From assembly GCA_030629295.1 (NCBI GenBank), contig DAOVPH010000028.1, positions 1-11,523 of the forward strand: DNA of 11,523 nucleotides, written 5' to 3'. Below, in pieces: positions 7,666-11,523 of this stretch (the stretch's first letter is position 1; every line of letters starts with the position of its first letter). A model generated the notes under the pieces. The model made no database searches. It worked only from the letters and a program-made list of their open reading frames with translations, and was not told the origin of the DNA. Source of the DNA: Candidatus Latescibacterota bacterium. Lineage in GTDB: Bacteria > Latescibacterota > MVCY01. The translations under genes and the position numbers were made by a program.

Positions 7666-7848
7666 AAGAGTTGACAGTTGCCATCTGAAAAATCTCTCTG
7701 CGTTTTTGCCCCTCCGCTAATGGCATCCACAAAGTTCCCACCCAACACGATATCTCTCTTGTAGAAGAAACTCATTAACGGCAAAGCTAAGCTGCCTGGA
7801 ACGCTCGGAACGAAGTGGAAAGTCTTCTAGGTTAGCTTGAGCGATTGG
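7666..7848. other. Convergent intergenic region after the R-M gene
   Basis: Lies between two converging genes. No convincing terminator, repeat or gene is visible. A minus-strand open frame here continues into the 3' end of the R-M gene but has no ribosome binding site. Confidence 0.4.
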
Positions 7849-8583
7849 TTAGTTACTTGGAACAGCATGTGGAACAAACCTGCGGGGGACAGTTTCTTTT
7901 TCTAAAGACGATTCCCATGCTGAATCAACCTCTTCTTTAGAAAGTAACCCATATAAAACAACTTCTTTTGAAAATACTTTGATAAGCCCAGCAAGCACTG
8001 CGAAGTATTCTGATATAGTATGCGGTAACACAAGTAAATCACTTTCGGAATGACTGTCATATACCAGTAGATCACCCCTTCCCAGTGAGTAGCCTTGTAA
8101 TAAAACTAAGTAGCTTCTGTGCGTATATTTAGAGAGCTGACCGTAAAGCTCCTTCTTTTTTTCTGATTTTGCGTTACCTTCTGTTTTCTTTATGTAATCG
8201 CGATATCTTCGGTGTGGAATTACTTGGTTTTTATACCATTTTGCAAGATCATTCTTGCTAGCAACTGTACCACTATTGAAATATGCAGCTAGATCAAGGG
8301 TTTCTATTACATCCCGAAATAGACGACTTGCCAAACGGTGTTTTTTCTTTTCGAGCATTTCAAGACAATCTCGCAGGGAATCAATGGCATCATTTTGAAG
8401 CATCGAAGTTGCTTTCTTTATGGACTTGTCATCACGATGAAATTTCATGACGTATTTATCAAGGCCAGCGTAAAGCTTTTGTAAAAGGACTTTCGCTTCA
8501 CGAATAAATTGTTCCTGTATCCCATATTCATGTGGATTTATATGCGCTTCTTCAGGGGATCTGTCCCAAACTAAACTAGGCAA
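7849..8583 (-). CDS. Uncharacterised helical protein, possibly HEPN/DUF5677-like
   Basis: A 244-residue protein that I do not recognise with confidence. It is rich in Lys, Glu, Leu and Tyr, predicted largely helical, with no signal peptide or clear membrane segment. The stretch SRLFRDVIETLDLAAYF (residues 86-102), a KWYKNQ segment (115-120), and LYGQLSKYTHRSY (146-158) recall the layout of HEPN/DUF5677-type proteins, where an Arg-Glu helix and a later His-containing helix are conserved; Arg90, Glu94 and His155 are the candidates. This is resemblance only. The start is TTG at 8581-8583, chosen because AAGGAGG (complement of 8589-8595) lies five bases upstream and no ATG is better placed. The gene is visibly more AT-rich than its neighbours, suggesting acquisition. 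It converges on the R-M gene, so a defence role is conceivable but not shown. Confidence 0.7.
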   Translation of the reverse strand: MPSLVWDRSPEEAHINPHEYGIQEQFIREAKVLLQKLYAGLDKYVMKFHRDDKSIKKATSMLQNDAIDSLRDCLEMLEKKKHRLASRLFRDVIETLDLAAYFNSGTVASKNDLAKWYKNQVIPHRRYRDYIKKTEGNAKSEKKKELYGQLSKYTHRSYLVLLQGYSLGRGDLLVYDSHSESDLLVLPHTISEYFAVLAGLIKVFSKEVVLYGLLSKEEVDSAWESSLEKETVPRRFVPHAVPSN

Positions 8584-8610
8584 AATATCCTCCTTGTAAC
8601 CTAACTATAG

Positions 8611-8640
8611 ATTATACCGCAACCCGCCCGAGCTTCTTGA
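8611..8640 (-). promoter_or_regulatory. Possible promoter of the minus-strand unknown gene
   Basis: On the minus strand a perfect TATAAT (complement of 8611-8616) lies 27 bases before the TTG start, with only a weak -35 (CAAGAA, complement of 8634-8639) at 17 bp. Position and -10 quality support it; the -35 does not. Confidence 0.45.
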
Positions 8641-8658
8641 TGTTACCTTCAAGGCGTC

Positions 8659-9018
8659 CTAGACAAATATCTTGAGCTCAGTCACCTCCAGCCCACTTGT
8701 TACTCGGTCTTTAATATCTGTAATCGCTACATTGTGCCATCGCTTTAAATACGGATCGTTGAGCACACTACGGTCGGATTGTGCGAAATTCAGAAAAAGC
8801 TCTGTAAGACCATCCCACTCACACAGTTCCCCGGGGGGATGAAGATTCCATCCAAGTTCATCCAACGTCCAGTTGGTTTTGGCCGAGTTGCGGAGCATTG
8901 AGGTTGTTACCCAGTTCGACTCCTCGTCGGATCCTCCGCGAGCGATTGTCAGCACTCTCCCGAATATGGGATGTGATGGGAAAGAAAGTCGGCCAGAAAT
9001 ACAACATGTAGTTTTCTT
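8659..9018 (-). pseudogene. Unidentified protein-coding fragment (C-terminal end)
   Basis: An open minus-strand frame runs from just after a TAA at 9019-9021 to a stop at 8659. It reads as plausible protein (for example FPSHPIFGRVLTIARGG, then LHPPGELCEWDGLTELFLNF, ending ELKIFV), but I cannot assign a family. The only initiation codon near its beginning, GTG at 8955, has a GGGAGA touching it with no spacing, so it lacks a proper start. The upstream boundary coincides with the palindrome pair at 9020-9055. This suggests a gene whose 5' part was lost there. It could instead be a small real gene of 98 residues starting at the GTG. Confidence 0.4.
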
Positions 9019-9019
9019 T

Positions 9020-9055
9020 TACACGCGTGTATTCTCAAAATGCACGCGTGCATTT
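9020..9055. repeat. Two phased palindromes with CACGCGTG core
   Basis: TACACGCGTGTA (9020-9031, perfect) and AAATGCACGCGTGCATTT (9038-9055, perfect 18 bp) share the core CACGCGTG but differ outside it while staying symmetric. Their centres are 21 bp apart, two turns of the helix. Neither is followed by a T-run. They separate the AlbA_2 remnant from the unidentified fragment downstream on the minus strand. Confidence 0.8.
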
Positions 9056-9061
9056 ATCGTG

Positions 9062-9162
9062 CATTTCGTTCGTATCGCACACCACTTCAACAGGGTCACA
9101 ATCGGACAACGAAGTGCGCTCTTCGCCCTTGAACTCAACAAGCAAACTCACTCCATCGGCTG
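9062..9162 (-). pseudogene. AlbA_2 (Schlafen-type) domain remnant
   Basis: The minus strand reads DGVSLLVEFKGEERTSLSD then CDPVEVV, closely matching residues 12-36 (DGESLAVEFKGEEHTPLSD, RDLVEAA) of the AlbA_2 protein at 9373-10125. Similarity ends after about 30 residues and the frame stops at the palindromes near 9035. No start codon or upstream coding sequence of that family is present, so it is a degraded second copy. Confidence 0.65.
9085..9159. repeat. 75-bp direct repeat, copy 1
   Basis: Ungapped alignment with 10020-10094 gives 62 identities in 75 (13 differences by my count). Several differences are at third codon positions of the AlbA_2 reading frame, so the copies diverged at least partly as coding sequence. 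Confidence 0.85.
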
Positions 9163-9330
9163 TTTCATCGCGTCTACCGACAGGTAGTGGTAATCTGCTT
9201 TCTCGGCCCCGTGCCATTCCAAGTGCTTTTTGATGTGGAGTCTGTTCGCAACAGAATACCCAGTTTTGCCAATAGATACAATTTCCTGTTCTTAAATGCG
9301 TTGCATATGTATCATTCCCGATCTGCCTAT
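9163..9330. other. Unassigned stretch between AlbA_2 remnant and palindrome cluster
   Basis: Open on the minus strand in the frame of the AlbA_2 remnant but with no recognisable protein family, ribosome binding site or RNA element. Probably filler or decayed coding DNA. Confidence 0.3.
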
Positions 9331-9390
9331 ATTTATGGGCGCGCCTATAAATTTTTCGGGCGCGCCCGTATTTTATGGGCAGAGCCCATA
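9331..9390. repeat. Three phased palindromes (GGCGCGCC-type)
   Basis: Unit 1: a 22-bp palindrome 9331-9352 around GGCGCGCC with one mismatched pair. Unit 2: CGGGCGCGCCCG (9357-9368), perfect. Unit 3: TATGGGC (9374-9380), loop AGA, GCCCATA (9384-9390). Centres fall at about 9341.5, 9362.5 and 9382, so spacing is 20-21 bp. Arms differ among units but pairing is kept. AT-rich linkers separate the units. Unit 3 supplies the last codons (YGLCP, stop) of the minus-strand AlbA_2 gene. Confidence 0.8.
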
Positions 9391-10125
9391 CCAAGTCCCT
9401 TTTCCTCCTCCATGTTTTTTGAGTTTCTCTTTACTCACCAGTTGCAAAAGAAGCCTTTTCGCCTGATCTGGTCCAAGTCGACACAATTCCGCTGCTTCCC
9501 TGCGCGTAATTCGGCCGTGCTTCTCAACATACTGGAGCACCATTTGCTCTTGTTGAAGGGACTCGAATCCGCGTTGGCGTATATAAGCCGCTTTCTCCCC
9601 AAGCCGCCGGTAGGCGGCAGCGGACAGGTGGAAGGTACGTCCTTTACGTTCACCGCGAGATTCCACCAAACCTGTTTCCACCAACCGCTCCAGCACTGTC
9701 CGGGCTTCGGCCTCAGGTTTTTGAATCAATCCCTCAGCTTGGACTGTGCTCAGGTGACGTTCTAGCCAAAGACCGTTCAATACGATAAGCTCATCAAGAG
9801 AGATTGCGCGACCTGCCTGGTTTTCCTCGATGGGGACCACCTCGGCGATAACACTCAGAGAGGGACGCGTACGATTAGCAATCAACGCTTGTACACGACG
9901 GGTGTCTGTTTGCCCGGCCTCGTGTCGGGGATGGGCACCTGTGATGCGACCATCATCTTCAACACCAACGAGCAACCAGCCAGGTTCTTCCGTTGGTCGA
10001 TTTGCAAGGCACACTGCTGCTTCAACAAGGTCACGATCAGACAAGGGAGTATGCTCTTCACCCTTAAACTCAACAGCCAAGCTCTCTCCATCGGTGATCA
10101 ATAACCTGAGCCTTTCAAGTGTCAC
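9373..10125 (-). CDS. AlbA_2/Schlafen-type putative transcriptional regulator with central domain missing
   Basis: 250 residues. N-terminal part (1-97) is an AlbA_2 domain: ESLAVEFKGEEHTPLSDRDL, then EEPGWLLVGVEDDGRITG. From about residue 104 the protein resumes with the C-terminal helical/winged-helix part of the same family: ISLDELIVLNGLW, IQKPEAEARTVLERLV, GERKGRTFHLS, then RITRREAAELCRLGPDQAKR, a helix-turn-helix. Family members of this type are usually about 450-550 residues with an ATPase-like (HATPase_c_4) region between these parts; here the junction (near 9817-9835) is in frame and skips it. The start is GTG 10123-10125 with GGAGAA upstream; the GTG overlaps the stop of a small upstream ORF. 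The C-terminal YGLCP and stop come from a palindrome unit, so the native end is probably replaced. Could be a decayed gene or a working mini-version. Confidence 0.7.
   Translation of the reverse strand: MTLERLRLLITDGESLAVEFKGEEHTPLSDRDLVEAAVCLANRPTEEPGWLLVGVEDDGRITGAHPRHEAGQTDTRRVQALIANRTRPSLSVIAEVVPIEENQAGRAISLDELIVLNGLWLERHLSTVQAEGLIQKPEAEARTVLERLVETGLVESRGERKGRTFHLSAAAYRRLGEKAAYIRQRGFESLQQEQMVLQYVEKHGRITRREAAELCRLGPDQAKRLLLQLVSKEKLKKHGGGKGTWYGLCP
10020..10094. repeat. 75-bp direct repeat, copy 2
   Basis: Partner of 9085-9159 (62 of 75 identical). Encodes the AlbA_2 motif LAVEFKGEE in the longer gene. Confidence 0.85.
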
Positions 10126-10208
10126 ATCTGTTCTCCGTAGTTCAATGAATCCTTATGTATGTTCACCCGCTGTTTCATTGCCTCTTCCATCACATAGTAG
10201 TGAGTCAC
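10122..10208 (-). CDS. Possible 28-residue ORF coupled to the AlbA_2 gene
   Basis: Minus-strand GTG (10206-10208) is preceded at six bases by AGAGGTGA (complement of 10215-10222), a strong ribosome binding site. The frame starts MTHYYVMEEAMKQRVN and ends YGEQM. Its TGA overlaps the GTG start of the AlbA_2 gene as GTGA, the usual mark of translational coupling. No family recognised. It may instead be a leftover that happens to feed ribosomes into the regulator gene. Confidence 0.35.
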   Translation of the reverse strand: MTHYYVMEEAMKQRVNIHKDSLNYGEQM

Positions 10209-10210
10209 TA

Positions 10211-10336
10211 TTATTCACCTCTCCGTGTCAGCCGGAACCCGAAATCTTCAGGGAATCGTTCGATATTCCGTTTAGCGGCCTGGTTTAGTTTAGTGTACCT
10301 ACCCTTTAGAATTGCTCTCATCAGTCGTACAGTCAT
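10211..10336 (-). pseudogene. ORF6N-domain protein remnant
   Basis: Minus-strand frame ending at TAA 10211-10213 reads TKLNQAAKRNIERFPEDF then GFRLT, a clear match to the ORF6N DNA-binding domain (typical pattern LNQAVKRNxxRFPEDFMFxLT, found in phage and mobile-element proteins). The preceding DLAELYGV part is absent; upstream the frame reads MTVRLMRAILKGRY, which is not ORF6N, and opens at a TAG at 10391-10393. Downstream, three stop codons TAA TAG TGA follow one another in frame. Truncated at both ends, so non-functional as an ORF6N protein. The left limit of any real start is uncertain. Confidence 0.65.
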
Positions 10337-10466
10337 TAGGGCTCGATAATAGCTCCGTGAATCACGATATCTTATTCTCAACCCTATGAACTACAAAAAC
10401 CTATATAGCTTACAAAAAGTGCAGGAAAGCCCGTGAGGATCTACCCATGTCGATTAGAAGATCTTT

Positions 10467-10667
10467 TTATTCAATATCCAGAATCTTTTTGGCCTCTTTC
10501 AAAGATACAGTTTTTGCATTGGCCTCTTTTGTTTTGGCCTTTCTCAATGCTTTTAGGGATTCATAATCATCAAGGTCTTCTTGGATCTTCACAAGCTCCT
10601 CATAAGGAATAACTGCAAATTCCTTTTTTCCGTCCTTTTCTAATATTTTCGGGTGGAGCTTAATCAT
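10467..10667 (-). CDS. Phd/YefM-like type II antitoxin
   Basis: 66 residues starting MIKLHPKILEKDGKKEF, with FAVIPYEELVKIQEDLDDYE and a charged C-terminal helix (LKALRKAKTKEAN, then KEAKKIL). This is the pattern of Phd/YefM-type antitoxins: a DNA-binding N-terminus and a toxin-binding charged tail. Start ATG at 10665-10667 is chosen because AGGAGGTG (complement of 10675-10682) lies nine bases upstream; the longer frame to 10838 has no such support and covers the toxin remnant in another frame. The ribosome binding site overlaps the stop codon of the upstream RelE/ParE remnant, so toxin preceded antitoxin in the original operon. With the toxin gone it would be an orphan, able at most to repress DNA or neutralise a related toxin. 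Confidence 0.78.
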   Translation of the reverse strand: MIKLHPKILEKDGKKEFAVIPYEELVKIQEDLDDYESLKALRKAKTKEANAKTVSLKEAKKILDIE

Positions 10668-10680
10668 AAGCAAACACCTC

Positions 10681-10740
10681 CTATTTATAAGCTTCTTTTC
10701 TGTGGCGCACTCTATAAATGATAATCTTATCTTCTTCGGC
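10681..10740 (-). pseudogene. RelE/ParE toxin remnant (last 19 codons)
   Basis: Minus-strand codons read AEEDKIIIYRVRHRKEAYK then TAG. This matches the C-terminal strand of RelE/ParE toxins (family pattern: I/V-x-x-x-x-V-x-I-x-x-V-x-H-R-x-x-x-Y) including the conserved VRHR and terminal Tyr. An in-frame TAG lies directly upstream and no earlier toxin sequence is found; instead the methyltransferase gene runs in from that side. The toxin is therefore almost wholly deleted. Its stop overlaps the antitoxin ribosome binding site. Confidence 0.7.
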
Positions 10741-11523
10741 CTATTCGCGGTCCACTGCAGCGACTGATTGGACATTCTCTCTTTCTTGAGACGATCAACA
10801 GGCTCTGAGGGAGTCCTCCCAAAGGGGCGATTTCCCATCCTTCTGGTTCATCGCCGACTTCGTCGAACAATAGCAACTCGCACCCTGCATCGACTACCGC
10901 CGCCAAGAACTCGCTGACCGTCCAGTGGAACTCGTATGAGGGCAGAGAACCTGGCTCCGCACCTGGGATGTCTTCAGACCTGTCCCACTTATGTGGACCG
11001 CGATCAAAATAGCCAAATTCGATTTGCAGGGAGTCCTTGGACTCTTTCCAGATTCTTCGGAAAGGGTGATACTCGTTCACAATGAACAACGCGCCCGGCT
11101 TCAGAACGCGGGCTGCCTCGCGGTAGTACTGCCACAAGTCGGATACCCAGACGGCAACGTGCCCACCAGTGTAAACAACGTCAAAGGCGGCGCTGGCCAA
11201 ACCAGACAGATCAGTGACATCGGCCCGGACGAACTCGATGGCTAATCCCAACTCGGATGCTCGCTTTGCAGCAATGTTCAGTTGTTCTTGCGAAATATCC
11301 ACGGACATCACATTGGCACCAAGGCCAGCAAGGGCGAAGACGGCAAAGTTGTCGCCGCTTCCCAAAACGCAGACCTGCTTCCCGGAGACATCCCTAAGCC
11401 ACTTGAGTTCATGCTCATTGAATACCAGTGAGGCATCGCGGTGGCACTCTCGCCAGTCTTTCGTGCGATCCACCTGACCAAGCCCCGCCTGCGCAGCGGC
11501 ATCCCACCCCTTACGATTGGCTT
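10727..11523 (-). CDS. Class I SAM-dependent methyltransferase (5' end outside window)
   Basis: Transfers a methyl group from S-adenosylmethionine to an unknown, probably small-molecule or protein, substrate. Rossmann-fold motifs in order: VCVLGSGDNFAVFALAGLGA (motif I, SAM loop), VMSVDIS (acidic loop), FVRADVTDL, FDVVYTGGHVAVW (motif IV), and EAARVLKPGALFIVNEYHPF. The best in-window start is GTG at 11471-11473, but the frame stays open to the edge reading ANRKGWDAAAQAG, typical of the N-terminus of such enzymes, so the gene probably starts outside. Family proteins of this kind usually end near LLIVSRK; here about 17 extra residues follow (from about 10780), the last of them encoded by the RelE remnant in another frame. 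This suggests the native stop was lost in a deletion that joined the two genes. Confidence 0.82.
   Translation of the reverse strand, partial: ANRKGWDAAAQAGLGQVDRTKDWRECHRDASLVFNEHELKWLRDVSGKQVCVLGSGDNFAVFALAGLGANVMSVDISQEQLNIAAKRASELGLAIEFVRADVTDLSGLASAAFDVVYTGGHVAVWVSDLWQYYREAARVLKPGALFIVNEYHPFRRIWKESKDSLQIEFGYFDRGPHKWDRSEDIPGAEPGSLPSYEFHWTVSEFLAAVVDAGCELLLFDEVGDEPEGWEIAPLGGLPQSLLIVSRKRECPISRCSGPRIGRRR

Noticed and set aside
7494..7784. Minus-strand open frame starting MPLMSFFYKRDIVLGG
   Set aside because: Starts with TTG without a ribosome binding site and most of it is antisense to the R-M gene end; no family recognised.
9020..9390. Palindrome clusters as a CRISPR array
   Set aside because: Only two and three units, the units differ from each other, linkers are too short and AT-rich to be spacers, and no cas gene is present.
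9331..9390. Palindromes as terminators of the AlbA_2 gene
   Set aside because: The strongest hairpins are not followed on the minus strand by a proper run of T, and three in phase is not terminator-like.
9830..10288. Plus-strand open frame across the AlbA_2 gene
   Set aside because: Antisense to the recognised minus-strand coding sequence, with no family match.
10740..10785. Integron attC-like recombination site at the methyltransferase/toxin junction
   Set aside because: A weak GTCCA/TGGAC inverted repeat is present, but no core-site pair (GTTRRRY and RYYYAAC) could be found in the right layout.
10668..10838. N-terminal extension of the antitoxin frame
   Set aside because: The ATG at 10667 has a perfect ribosome binding site; the extension covers the toxin remnant and methyltransferase end in other frames.

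Overview
The window comes from a bacterial chromosome, probably an uncultured lineage. Evidence for a bacterium is the type III pantothenate kinase gene, a groES-groEL operon under a perfect CIRCE operator (HrcA-type heat-shock control), strong AGGAGG-type ribosome binding sites and a sigma70-type promoter. The phylum cannot be fixed from this window. The Schlafen/AlbA_2-type regulator resembles those I associate with Chloroflexota, but that is a weak guess.

Layout. Positions 1-3903 are a conserved housekeeping block, all on the + strand: the 3' part of a biotin carboxylase gene (accC), coaX starting one base after its stop, a terminator, then CIRCE-groES-groEL closed by a second strong terminator. 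From about 3904 onward the content is accessory. A near-consensus promoter drives a short leader with a possible 8-codon ORF and a stem-loop. The leader is followed by a stand-alone RadC N-terminal (helix-hairpin-helix) domain gene that overlaps, by ATGA, a 1089-residue single-chain restriction-modification enzyme. Tail-to-tail with it is an AT-rich minus-strand gene of unknown function (TTG start, faint HEPN/DUF5677 resemblance).

Positions 8659-10740 are a graveyard of minus-strand fragments. They comprise an unidentified C-terminal fragment, a 75-bp AlbA_2 remnant, an AlbA_2/winged-helix regulator lacking its usual central part, an ORF6N-domain remnant, and a Phd/YefM-like antitoxin whose RelE/ParE toxin survives only as 19 C-terminal codons. 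Two clusters of short palindromes (2 and 3 units, spaced about 21 bp) sit among these fragments. Their arm sequences differ while symmetry is kept. The window ends inside a class I SAM-dependent methyltransferase gene whose 3' end appears to run into the toxin remnant.

How the genes fit together. The left block makes malonyl-CoA and CoA precursors and the GroE chaperonin. The right block looks like a defence or mobile-gene hotspot inserted after the groEL terminator, with one apparently intact system (RadC-N-like gene plus R-M enzyme) and repeated gene decay. The most interesting candidates are the leader/RadC-N/R-M operon and the phased palindromes with changing arms. Homology assignments are by recognition of motifs; no database search was run.
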